This document shows positions 1 to 7,000 of a stretch of DNA of 62,712 nt, piece by piece. Origin of the DNA: a virus; the IMG/VR virus record IMGVR_UViG_3300032236_000245, positions 1 through 62,712 of that record; one strand, written 5' to 3'. The notes beneath the pieces were generated by a model. It ran no database searches. It had not been told where the DNA came from and saw only the letters and a program-made list of their open reading frames with translations. The translations under genes and the position numbers were made by a program. How positions within the stretch are numbered: the stretch's first letter is position 1; every line of letters begins with the position of its first letter.

Positions 1-66
1 CGTCAGACGGGTCGGCGGACCCACAATTTGCAGAGTTAAGAAATCCGGGGGTACCGGTTGAGCCGC
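1..66. repeat. Terminal direct repeat, left copy (contig closure)
   Basis: These 66 bases are identical to 62647-62712. The copy lies inside a coding sequence that stays in frame when the ends are joined, so the simplest reading is a circular or circularly permuted genome cut at an arbitrary point by assembly. True packaging termini inside a structural gene would be unusual. The related internal copy of this module (about 295-366) has diverged, so the match is specific to this pair. Confidence 0.95.
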
Positions 67-1029
67 AACTCGTGTAATGGGGTTCGGCAGATCCACCGGA
101 CGGAACGGGGCTAGGACCGGCGCTACCTGTCCAAGAGTATTGTTCCGGCCTACATCCTGTTGCGCGGCGACGCGTACAACCGGTGGAGTGATATCCACAG
201 GGCGGAACGGCGGCAGCGGGGCGGCGACTTGTCCAAGAGTATTGTTACGTCCAGCGTCTTGCTGCGCGGCAAGGCGAGTAACGGGGTTAGGCCAATCCGT
301 CAGCTTTGTCGGTGGTCCGACAATTTGAACCATCAAGAAGTCTGGCGGTATCGGTTGAGCCGCTAGACGAGTGACAGGGTTTGGTAGATCAACCGGCCTA
401 AACGGTGGCGGGGCGACTTGCCTGATAGTGTTATTTGTACCCGCATCCCGCTGCGGGTAAACACGCGTAGTCGGGTTCGGTTGATCCGGAACCTTAAACG
501 GTGCGGCGACAGGAGCTACCTGTCCAATAGTATTGTTTCGGCCTACGTCCTGTTGTGTCGGTAAGCGCGTAATCGGGTTCGGTTGATCTGGAACCTTAAA
601 CGGCGCAGTAACGACCGCCGCCACCTGACGGATCGTATTGTTGAACCCAACGTCATGTTGAATGGCGGGGCGCGTGACCGGATTCGGTAGATTGACCGGC
701 TTAAACGGCGCGGTACCTGCAATGATTCCGAGAGTTAATACCGAGCCTACAAACGTATGTATCCAACCGGGATACTTGGCGGGGTTCGGATTCGGCCAAT
801 CCGTTTTTCGAGATGGCTCGCCAACGACTCGTACACGCAAAAAGTCTGGTTGAACGGGCTGTGCGGCCCGCCGAACAATAGGGTTAGGAAGATCAGGTGG
901 GCTAAATGGTCCTGCGCCTAACGGCAACGAAGCGGTGGTGACAGTAGAGAACGGCGGCGAACTAAATACGCTTCCGTCGAATACTGATCCAACGCTAAGT
1001 GTTACCCCCGCTGACGGTATAAACGCCAT
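1..1029 (-). CDS. Repeat-rich fibre-like virion protein, N-terminal part (continues across the join into 62646-61813)
   Basis: ATG at 1029 overlaps the stop of the upstream gene. The frame is open down to base 1 and continues in the same register at 62646, ending with TGA at 61813. The joined gene is 1863 nt and encodes 620 aa. After about 45 non-repetitive residues (MAFIPSAGVTLSVG...) come 12-13 units of about 30-33 aa in two types. Type A has the pattern NPVTRLAAQQDVG-xNNTIRQVAP-xAPFRPVDLP. Type B has AAQPxPPDFLxLQIVGPPT-K/R-LTDW. The order is B, one degenerate unit, A-A-A, B, A-A, B, A-A-A. The C-terminal half holds short Trp repeats (see 61813-62646). I know no named domain for the long repeat. 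Position among fibre genes suggests a tail appendage or fibre shaft; function is inferred. Confidence 0.8.
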   Translation of the reverse strand, partial: MAFIPSAGVTLSVGSVFDGSVFSSPPFSTVTTASLPLGAGPFSPPDLPNPIVRRAAQPVQPDFLRVRVVGEPSRKTDWPNPNPAKYPGWIHTFVGSVLTLGIIAGTAPFKPVNLPNPVTRPAIQHDVGFNNTIRQVAAVVTAPFKVPDQPNPITRLPTQQDVGRNNTIGQVAPVAAPFKVPDQPNPTTRVYPQRDAGTNNTIRQVAPPPFRPVDLPNPVTRLAAQPIPPDFLMVQIVGPPTKLTDWPNPVTRLAAQQDAGRNNTLGQVAAPLPPFRPVDITPPVVRVAAQQDVGRNNTLGQVAPVLAPFRPVDLPNPITRVAAQPVPPDFLTLQIVGPPTRLT

Positions 1030-2144
1030 TAGTCATCGTCGCTCGCAATCACGCGGTACTGATTGCCGTTATCTGTTGCGAGAAGGTATGGCGTTGTATA
1101 CGTCGAGCCAGTCGCGCCAACAATATCGTTCCAAGTCGTGCCACCATCTGTGGATAATTGCCACTGATAGGCAATCGCACCTACGCCCGGAGTTGCCGCA
1201 GCGGTAAATGTCGCTTGTTGGTTGATACGAACACCGTTGCTCTGCGGGGCAGTATTGATCGCAATCGGCGTAGTCGCGCCGGGGAGATACGCGGTTGCCA
1301 ATGTGATGTAGGTGATCGTCACGCCGCCAGACGGAATTGTTGAACTCCAACGGTATTGGTCGCCCGATCCGGGGCCGGGAAACGTCGCCACGACAAATGC
1401 TAGGTCTGTTCCGGGTGTAGTCCATGTGCTGCGAGAATCACGCGCCGTACCGTAGTTGCCCGTGCCGCCACCTACTTTAGGCTGCGGAGTAACCAACGTA
1501 TCCGTCGGTGGCAAACCTGTACCCGTATCAATTGCGGTGACGGTCATAAAGCCAAACACAAGCAGATCGCTGCCGCTTGTCACCGTCGCTTGAGTCGTAC
1601 CCCACGCAGTATTCGGCACGTTAGGAACTGTGATGGCCGATTGATTAGACGTTGGCGTACCGTCAACAGGCGAGGCGTTCTTGATGCCGCTTGCTAGTAC
1701 GACCGTTGCATGGCCGTTGAACTGCGTCGTTGGGTACGTCGTTGTGTCGTAGATGTACGCAAGATCAAACGTAGCAGCATTGGGAATAACAGCGTCAAGA
1801 TCCGATTGCGTATAGAACGTGCCATTGGGAGCAACTGCGGCTCCATTGAGAGGAATAGACCACGTTGCCATGTAGCAATCGTTGTAGATGATCTCTTTAT
1901 CTGGCGCTCCCGCACCGCTCAAAATAACTGAAGATGCAGTAACCAAAAAATACAATGCGCTGACAGGAGCCGTGGTCAGGTTCACGCTTGTGTTCGTGCT
2001 GAAGTCAACGCCACGGATCATCAACGTGACAAGCAAAACGTCACAGATAGCAGGAGTAATTGTAATAACACCCGTAGTCGTGTCATTAGCCTCACCCGCC
2101 GTCCGTTGGAAGTCATTGGACGTTGTTTGCTTGATGGTTGCCAT
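1029..2144 (-). CDS. Tail appendage protein with C-terminal Ig-like module
   Basis: The 371-aa product is rich in Thr, Ser, Gly and Val, typical of extracellular beta proteins of phage tails. The last 75 residues carry an Ig-like pattern: AYQWQLSTDGGTTWNDI, then GSTYTT, then NGNQYRVIASDD, as in Ig-like (I-set/Big type) modules of phage fibres thought to bind carbohydrate weakly. The N-terminal ~280 residues are not recognised. The start overlaps the stop of the 323-aa upstream gene, and its stop overlaps the next start, so the three genes are translationally coupled. The role in adsorption is inferred from composition and neighbours. Confidence 0.75.
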   Translation of the reverse strand: MATIKQTTSNDFQRTAGEANDTTTGVITITPAICDVLLVTLMIRGVDFSTNTSVNLTTAPVSALYFLVTASSVILSGAGAPDKEIIYNDCYMATWSIPLNGAAVAPNGTFYTQSDLDAVIPNAATFDLAYIYDTTTYPTTQFNGHATVVLASGIKNASPVDGTPTSNQSAITVPNVPNTAWGTTQATVTSGSDLLVFGFMTVTAIDTGTGLPPTDTLVTPQPKVGGGTGNYGTARDSRSTWTTPGTDLAFVVATFPGPGSGDQYRWSSTIPSGGVTITYITLATAYLPGATTPIAINTAPQSNGVRINQQATFTAAATPGVGAIAYQWQLSTDGGTTWNDIVGATGSTYTTPYLLATDNGNQYRVIASDDD

Positions 2145-3115
2145 TAGCGTTGCGACTCTATATAGACATTGGGAATCCCAATTCCAGTAGTCGTAACGGT
2201 GGTGTTTGCCGTACCGTTACTCATCGTGATCTGCGGCCCCATAAATGCGGTATTAGTCGGTAGTGTTGCCGTGGTGCTAGTGTCAGTCAAAGTCGTACCG
2301 GCGTTGATATCATCCAGACGGTAGTACAACGTAGTCGAGTTCGGCGGCGCGTACATATAGAAGTCAAACGCCTGACCCGCTGCTAATGCCGTGGTTAACG
2401 TGATGTTGGTTGTGGTCGCGGTCGTGCCATTACGAGTTACAAACTTCAGCACGGTCGCAGCGTCTGTCGTGATGTGCGACAGGCCACACAAGTTACCGGC
2501 ATAAGTATCCGATGTAACCACAGCGGTTGACTGATCGCTCAAGCCAACAAACAAACGAACCGTAGCAGCGGGCCATAGTTCTATGATGAATCTTGAATAG
2601 AAAAAGAACCCGCCCAAACCGGCAGCGTTACCCAACCAAAATGATGGTACGCCGGTCGCCATTGCCGTAATACCAATAACTTGATTGGTCGTAGTTGCAG
2701 CATTGACAAAACGGGTGCGATACATCTGATTGACAACAGCGGGAGCCGTTGTCGCGGGGGTTGGGTGATTGATCTGTCCTACCGCTTGCGCTGTTACCCA
2801 AGACGTTCCCAAGTTAAGACCGATAGTCGTGCCGTTGTTCGGCATATACATGACAACGTGACGCCCAAACAGCGAAGGCTGCATGGACGTAATCAAGCCG
2901 TTGGCGTCTAATTGTGAGAAGAGTGTACGGTTTGCAACTAGGCGGTTGTAACCGACAATGTTTCCCGCTGAAGGCGTCGTAAGGGTACCTGTACCCGTAG
3001 AAGCTAGCGTCATCCCGGCATTGTCAATCGTATGATCAGCGTTCCAAGCGGTGACGCTGATCTGAGATCCGGGAGTGTCAGTACCTGTGGCGGGGGTTGA
3101 ATGTTTTAATGTCAT
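2144..3115 (-). CDS. Tail fibre or receptor-binding-like protein
   Basis: The 323-aa protein starts MTLKHSTPATGTDTPGSQI, then AWNADHTI, an N-terminal pattern I know from phage tail fibres and spikes, where it is followed by a trimeric beta tip. The remainder is Thr/Ala/Gly-rich beta sequence with no signal peptide. Last residues are NVYIESQR. It lies directly after a hairpin terminator-like structure (3140-3163), so it may be transcribed less than, or separately from, the upstream head genes. Family membership is judged from the N-terminus only. Confidence 0.7.
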   Translation of the reverse strand: MTLKHSTPATGTDTPGSQISVTAWNADHTIDNAGMTLASTGTGTLTTPSAGNIVGYNRLVANRTLFSQLDANGLITSMQPSLFGRHVVMYMPNNGTTIGLNLGTSWVTAQAVGQINHPTPATTAPAVVNQMYRTRFVNAATTTNQVIGITAMATGVPSFWLGNAAGLGGFFFYSRFIIELWPAATVRLFVGLSDQSTAVVTSDTYAGNLCGLSHITTDAATVLKFVTRNGTTATTTNITLTTALAAGQAFDFYMYAPPNSTTLYYRLDDINAGTTLTDTSTTATLPTNTAFMGPQITMSNGTANTTVTTTGIGIPNVYIESQR

Positions 3116-3139
3116 GCCGCCACTCCAAAGAAAGAATCA

Positions 3140-3163
3140 GGGGCCGAGTGTTACCCCGGCCCC
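3140..3163 (-). terminator. Hairpin, possible attenuator or terminator
   Basis: On the minus strand a 7-bp GC-only stem (GGGGCCG / CGGCCCC) with a 10-nt loop follows the stop of the 173-aa gene. The tract after it (TGATTCTTTCTTT) is T-rich but interrupted, so termination may be partial. The loop contains GGGGTAAC, as does the hairpin after the capsid gene (13785-13810). Confidence 0.55.
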
Positions 3164-3172
3164 ATACAAACA

Positions 3173-3694
3173 TCAGACAACTTCGTACAGGAAGTGGCCC
3201 GACGTGACCGGCGCAGTTGCCGCCGTAATTGCAGATACAGACAACTCAGCCAAAGGCTGCGTGACGGTCGCAATCGTAATCGCCTGATCAGGCGACGCCA
3301 CCCAACGAACGATGCCGCCGTACGCGTTGAACGACAAGTGGAGCAGGTGCAACGCTGACGAACGCTGTGGCTGCGTCGATGCCGTAGCAAACGAGTTCGG
3401 AACGTTAGTGGACACCGGAGCCGACGCCGTAGCATCCGTCAGAGCCTGACGAACACCGCTAGTGTTGAGGGTAGGCGTAACAGCGATAGTCGAGTGACGT
3501 GCAACCACAATCGCCGCCGGAGCGGACGCACCGGATTCACCACCGATATAGACTTCAGATACTTTGATCATAGCCGACGCCGGAGCAATGCTTGCGTTGT
3601 TTCCAATCGCGCAATACGTCAAGGTCGTGAATGCAGTCGTGTCAGCGTTAGCGGACATCGTGAGCGACTGCCAGTTGGTAGAATACTTAGCCAT
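3173..3694 (-). CDS. Virion structural protein, unknown role
   Basis: The 173-aa protein starts MAKYSTNWQSLTMSANADTT and is made of predicted beta strands rich in Ala, Thr and Val. It has no Cys cluster, membrane segment or catalytic motif. A good ribosome binding site (AAGGAG, 5-6 nt before ATG) and placement before a hairpin suggest high expression, as for decoration or tail proteins. I do not recognise the family. Confidence 0.65.
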   Translation of the reverse strand: MAKYSTNWQSLTMSANADTTAFTTLTYCAIGNNASIAPASAMIKVSEVYIGGESGASAPAAIVVARHSTIAVTPTLNTSGVRQALTDATASAPVSTNVPNSFATASTQPQRSSALHLLHLSFNAYGGIVRWVASPDQAITIATVTQPLAELSVSAITAATAPVTSGHFLYEVV

Positions 3695-3705
3695 TGCGAT
3701 ACTCC

Positions 3706-4050
3706 TTAAAAGGGAAGAATAATTGATCTGCCGTGTTCAGCGGCGTTCATAGCCTCATCAACGACTTGCTTAAACGTTTTGCACGGCAAGCCGTGTTTCT
3801 TTTTTTCGCCGCATCCGTCACAGATATAACTGTCGCAAGCACGGCAGTATTCGCGTTCACGAGTACGTTGCGGGTTCATAACTACAACATACTGACAATG
3901 CGAACAAGTATAAGTCGGGGTTTCAAATAGCCCTTTACTCGCGCCTACCGGTAGCCCAGAAGCGCGTAGCATCTCCTCGGGTGTTGGCATATGCCCTGCC
4001 CGATTGTCGATCATCAAGTAGCCTTCTTTCGACCGCTTGCTGTTAGCCAT
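3706..4050 (-). CDS. Small zinc-ribbon protein
   Basis: 114 aa if it begins at MANSKRSKEGYLMI, which has a GAGGGG ribosome binding site. The open frame extends upstream to 4227, but that part lies antiparallel inside the preceding gene's frame and has no such site. Cys pairs C49-x2-C52, C69-x2-C72 and C77-x2-C80 (CSHC, CRAC, CDGC) form one or two zinc ribbons. A MPTPEEMLRASGLP segment precedes them. Similar small zinc proteins occur among phage head-tail genes with unknown function. Confidence 0.75.
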   Translation of the reverse strand: MANSKRSKEGYLMIDNRAGHMPTPEEMLRASGLPVGASKGLFETPTYTCSHCQYVVVMNPQRTREREYCRACDSYICDGCGEKKKHGLPCKTFKQVVDEAMNAAEHGRSIILPF

Positions 4051-4058
4051 AGACCCCT

Positions 4059-4508
4059 CTATGCGATTTGAACGATTGCAGCGCCCGAGCCAGCGACCGG
4101 GAACTGTACTGTGAAGGTACCGGACGAAACCGTTTTGGTACCGCCAAAATTCAATACAGCGACAGAATGACCTGTCGTTGCGTTGTAGATCAACGCACCA
4201 TCTGCGCTGAACGAAGCGCCAGTCCAAACGGCATTGGCGAAGTTGATGAACGCTGTCGTAGTCGGCGTACCGCTAGAGGATGGCACCTGACTGATGGTTA
4301 ACGTCTGACCAGTTTGCGTGTAGCCCCCAGCCGTTAACAACTCTCCTGCTGAGGTATATACCGTCGTGGTCGCATCTAGCGACGCGCCATTGGCAATGGA
4401 GTAGAGGGCGATCTTGTACGTGTAAGGCGTACCCGCTGCGAAGTTCACGACTCCGCTGAGGCAGTCCACCTTGAATGAGGTGGTCATACATTGGGTAATA
4501 CCGCTCAT
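4059..4508 (-). CDS. Virion structural protein, unknown
   Basis: The 149-aa protein (MSGITQCMTTSFKVDCLSGV...) is a mainly beta protein rich in Thr, Ala and Gly. The motif TYKIALYS near residue 30 and the pattern 'FINFANAVWTGASFSADGAL' near 90 resemble small phage proteins annotated only as structural. Its start overlaps the stop of the 214-aa connector-like gene by 4 nt, pointing to coupled translation. Confidence 0.65.
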   Translation of the reverse strand: MSGITQCMTTSFKVDCLSGVVNFAAGTPYTYKIALYSIANGASLDATTTVYTSAGELLTAGGYTQTGQTLTISQVPSSSGTPTTTAFINFANAVWTGASFSADGALIYNATTGHSVAVLNFGGTKTVSSGTFTVQFPVAGSGAAIVQIA

Positions 4509-5149
4509 TGTACTGGCACCCTAACTTGTCCGTCTCGGTAAGCATCGCGACGATTCTTGCCATCGCCAAGTTGTTTAAGCAGACCCATGCCTTCCTGATA
4601 TTTCTGCTCGTAGTTCTGGATGATATCCGCTTCACCCTTCATGAACAGGTAGGCTTCACGCAGCGCACCATAGAGAAGGACTTCAGCAAAGTTGTTACCC
4701 AACCACGACGTACCCGCTGTCACGATGGATTCTGGGTAGTAGTAATAGTGCAACTCTACTGCATAAGACGCATCGGGCGTAGGTCCTAAAATCAAAGTAT
4801 TTACATCGAATTGAGCATAGTACGCGGGCGTGCCGGACGCAGAAGGTACAGGAAAAGATTCACGGATAAAGTTCACGTCTTTGTCGAGCAAGAACGTTTG
4901 GGCTTGAGTCGTCGGGTCGATCACTGTCAACGAGAACGTCGCCAACCAGTCCGTAGGTAGCGTGAGGTATTTATTGCCCACGGTCATGATGCCGGTTTGA
5001 TTCTTCCGAATCGCCGGGATCTGAACTGAGTTGTAGACCCGCTCTTCCGCAAGTTGCACGAAGTTCGGGATGTTACTCACGAACGTCGGTTCCGTATTCT
5101 GGGTGTAGTCCTGAATCGTTTGCTTCAGAGCAGTGTAGGACAGGTTCAC
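4505..5149 (-). CDS. Head-tail adaptor or tail tubular A-like protein
   Basis: The 214-aa protein begins MNLSYTALKQTIQDYTQ, with IPNFVQLAEERVYNSVQIP at about residues 26-44, then a beta-rich middle and a helical C-terminus (WLGNNFAEVLLYGALREAYL). This helix - beta - helix layout is that of phage adaptor proteins which sit under the portal and anchor the tail (T7 gp11-type, P22 gp4-type). Placement in the virion block fits. A second connector-like protein lies at 5925-6644. The exact ring each forms is not decidable here. Confidence 0.7.
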   Translation of the reverse strand: MNLSYTALKQTIQDYTQNTEPTFVSNIPNFVQLAEERVYNSVQIPAIRKNQTGIMTVGNKYLTLPTDWLATFSLTVIDPTTQAQTFLLDKDVNFIRESFPVPSASGTPAYYAQFDVNTLILGPTPDASYAVELHYYYYPESIVTAGTSWLGNNFAEVLLYGALREAYLFMKGEADIIQNYEQKYQEGMGLLKQLGDGKNRRDAYRDGQVRVPVQ

Positions 5150-5152
5150 GGT

Positions 5153-5431
5153 TTAGCCCTTCGTCTTGACCGGATCACGATCTTCAGCATCCGAATAGAA
5201 CTTGCGACCGCGCTCGGCAGCGCCGTATCCCCGCATATCAATGCGGTTCTTCGGCTTGCCATACGGGTCGATAAACCGGCCCTTGGACTTGGTACCCGTC
5301 AGGTTCATCTCGTCCTGCGGATAGCCCTGCATGGTCGGGTTATCGTTCGACTGCGGCTGCTTGTACTTACCGATGGGATCTTCATCCCACCCGTACCAAG
5401 AAAACTTGTCGTTCTTGTTGTGGTTAGCCAC
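5153..5431 (-). CDS. Small hydrophilic virion-region protein
   Basis: 92 aa, starting with GTG at 5431 (VANHNKNDKFSWYGWDEDP, read as Met). It is rich in Lys, Asp, Gly and Pro, with repeated short charged stretches such as YGAAERGRKFYSDAEDRDP, and is probably largely unstructured. The start overlaps the stop of the 41-aa gene upstream by 8 nt. Function unknown. Confidence 0.6.
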   Translation of the reverse strand: MANHNKNDKFSWYGWDEDPIGKYKQPQSNDNPTMQGYPQDEMNLTGTKSKGRFIDPYGKPKNRIDMRGYGAAERGRKFYSDAEDRDPVKTKG

Positions 5432-5549
5432 GGCCCTTACCCTTCTTCTGGTTCATCACACGGGACATGTTACGCCCGTACTTCTTACGATCCAACGAGG
5501 ACGGACCACCGTTGGAATGCTTCTCTTCGCCGTGAGTCTTCTTAGTCAT
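5424..5549 (-). CDS. Very small Lys-rich protein
   Basis: 41 codons from ATG 5547-5549 to TAA 5424-5426: MTKKTHGEEKHSNGGPSS, then DRKKYGRNMSRVMNQKKGKGRG. It is strongly basic. An AGGAGATGT ribosome binding site lies just upstream of the ATG, and it overlaps the next gene by 8 nt. Length and charge match the small basic proteins found around the head-tail genes of this phage (6644-8548). Function unknown. Confidence 0.6.
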   Translation of the reverse strand: MTKKTHGEEKHSNGGPSSLDRKKYGRNMSRVMNQKKGKGRG

Positions 5550-5558
5550 CTACATCTC

Positions 5559-5921
5559 CTACGAAATCGTAACAGTAACTTGACCGACACTGCCCACCCC
5601 AACCAACGCATTAGGCGTCTCAGGAAGGAATGCTGTGTTGTAACCAACGGGGTTCCAGCCCCACTGATAAATTCGGCTACCCACGATTGGCTCGTAGTAG
5701 CTTGTATCTGGGCGCGGGTCACGCACCGCCTGTGGGTCATTGACGGGATAAAGCCCCAGTTGCAACTGAGGCTGATCAGGCTCCCAACACGTCGAACACA
5801 CTTTGATGTTGACGTTTTTGGTCTTGATGACGAGGTTCTTGAGTTCCGTCAGTTTGTAACGGAACCCACAGCGGTCACATTCCGCAATCGAATTTCGTGC
5901 TGACGCCCAACGACTAGTCAT
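5559..5921 (-). CDS. Zinc-ribbon structural protein
   Basis: 120 aa. An N-terminal ribbon has C15-x2-C18 (CDRCGF) and C42-x2-C45 (CSTCWEPDQP). The C-terminal part is aromatic and Gly/Val-rich (SRIYQWGWNPVGYN; VGVGSVGQVTVTIS). Proteins with this CDRCG...CxxCWEPxQP pattern recur in phage virion gene clusters, often next to connector genes, with no assigned function. It sits 3 nt after the 239-aa connector-like gene. Confidence 0.75.
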   Translation of the reverse strand: MTSRWASARNSIAECDRCGFRYKLTELKNLVIKTKNVNIKVCSTCWEPDQPQLQLGLYPVNDPQAVRDPRPDTSYYEPIVGSRIYQWGWNPVGYNTAFLPETPNALVGVGSVGQVTVTIS

Positions 5922-5924
5922 ACA

Positions 5925-6644
5925 TCACCGCAAAAACGTTTCACGTGGAACGAATCGAATCGCAGCCTTTTCGCGGTCTTCGTCCGCTGCTCGCTGCCAT
6001 TCTTCTTCGTACACCAGTTTAAGTGCAGGGGACCGTGCATCGGCTCCGGGGAGTTTCATAGACAAATAATACGACAGACCGGCCACCAAAACAGGTAAGA
6101 ACCTAAACGGGATGTCCTGACCATTGATGCCGTTCCCGGCGTCCTGCATCCGCTTCAGTCTGGTATATACGAAGGTATATACCGTGCTGTTGTCCGGGGC
6201 GGGCCAGACTGTGATCGTCGGGTTTACCGTCGATCCCGTGGCGCTCGTGGCTCCCGACAAACGGTTAATCCACACCTGAATAGGACGTCCTGTAGCGTTT
6301 TTATTTGGGATAGATAAATAGGTCGAGCTGGAGATTCGTGTAATGTTGATGTCGATCTGCGTAGTACCCGAACCGGTACGTACCACGTGATCTAACAGAT
6401 CTACAGTGTCTACAGGAAGGGTGTACGTTGCGGTACCGGGAGACATCGTGATCGTACCCGTGTCTAACGTCCACAGGTTGATGCCCCGGTTGGCCCATTC
6501 AGCCAGCATCAGATTCAGACTACGCCTCGCCGTGCGTAGGTCATAGCCCGAGCGAAGCTCTGCTCCGCACCGCTCAAAAGCCTCTTCAACAATGTCGTTG
6601 AGGTTTAAGTTGAACGTATCTGTGCCGCTGAGATTGTAGGTCAT
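5925..6644 (-). CDS. Head-tail connector / gp4-like protein
   Basis: 239 aa from ATG 6644, whose A is shared with the previous TAA (TAATG coupling); a GTG 12 nt upstream is an alternative. Residues ~12-50 are helical (DIVEEAFERCGAELRSGYDL, then RTARRSLNLMLAEWANRGIN), followed by a beta region with YTLPVDTVDLLDHVV and a C-terminal helical part ending AAIRFVPRETFLR. This is the layout of P22 gp4-like connectors that seat on the portal. The codons for VPRET contain a parS-like palindrome (5937-5952). Confidence 0.7.
   Translation of the reverse strand: MTYNLSGTDTFNLNLNDIVEEAFERCGAELRSGYDLRTARRSLNLMLAEWANRGINLWTLDTGTITMSPGTATYTLPVDTVDLLDHVVRTGSGTTQIDINITRISSSTYLSIPNKNATGRPIQVWINRLSGATSATGSTVNPTITVWPAPDNSTVYTFVYTRLKRMQDAGNGINGQDIPFRFLPVLVAGLSYYLSMKLPGADARSPALKLVYEEEWQRAADEDREKAAIRFVPRETFLR
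5937..5952. promoter_or_regulatory. parS-like site inside connector gene
   Basis: The 16-mer CGTTTCACGTGGAACG contains the 14-bp core GTTYCACGTGRAAC of chromosomal ParB sites with Y=T and R=G. It is coding (VPRET). A second, fully palindromic match lies at 23324-23339. No ParB-like gene was recognised in the window. Confidence 0.5.
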
Positions 6645-7000
6645 TAGCAGTTCCACGCCCTAAGGGACTTATTGATCCGACTATTCGGGTCGTTTGCCGT
6701 CTTGCTACTCGTCAGTTTACGCTTCATGCCCTTCATACGGGCGCAGAACGAATTTCGACGAGGACCACCTTCCGGTTGCGGGGCCTTTAGATGCGCCCCG
6801 TGAGCCTTGTTGTAGGATGCTCGACCCTTGGCGTTCAGCCCCCCATTAGGGTTCTGACCTTCCTTGCGGGTCCAAGCAAGCCCACCCTTAGCCATCTTGC
6901 CACCTGAACAAGCCTTCACGGGGGCATGGGACGTCTTCCCCGACTGAGGGGAGGGGACCTTTCTAGGGTTGATCGCACCCATGCCCCGTGAAGCCTTCAT
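6644..7000 (-). CDS. Small basic phage protein, DUF6321-like
   Basis: 118 aa, rich in Lys, Arg and Gly. The core GGLNAKGRASYNKAHGAHLK, then APQPEGGPRRNSFCARMKGM, matches a small family I know from many phages (DUF6321 type, GGLxxxGRxxYNxxxGxxLK ... RRxSFCARxxGM). A CSGGKMAKGGLAW stretch precedes it. The function is unknown. It is commonly found near virion genes, and its positive charge would suit DNA or head-interior binding (inference). Confidence 0.75.
   Translation of the reverse strand: MKASRGMGAINPRKVPSPQSGKTSHAPVKACSGGKMAKGGLAWTRKEGQNPNGGLNAKGRASYNKAHGAHLKAPQPEGGPRRNSFCARMKGMKRKLTSSKTANDPNSRINKSLRAWNC

Noticed and set aside
1149-1157. DnaA box in the 371-aa gene (and 52229-52237)
   Set aside because: Exact matches, but inside structural genes and without accompanying repeats; likely chance.
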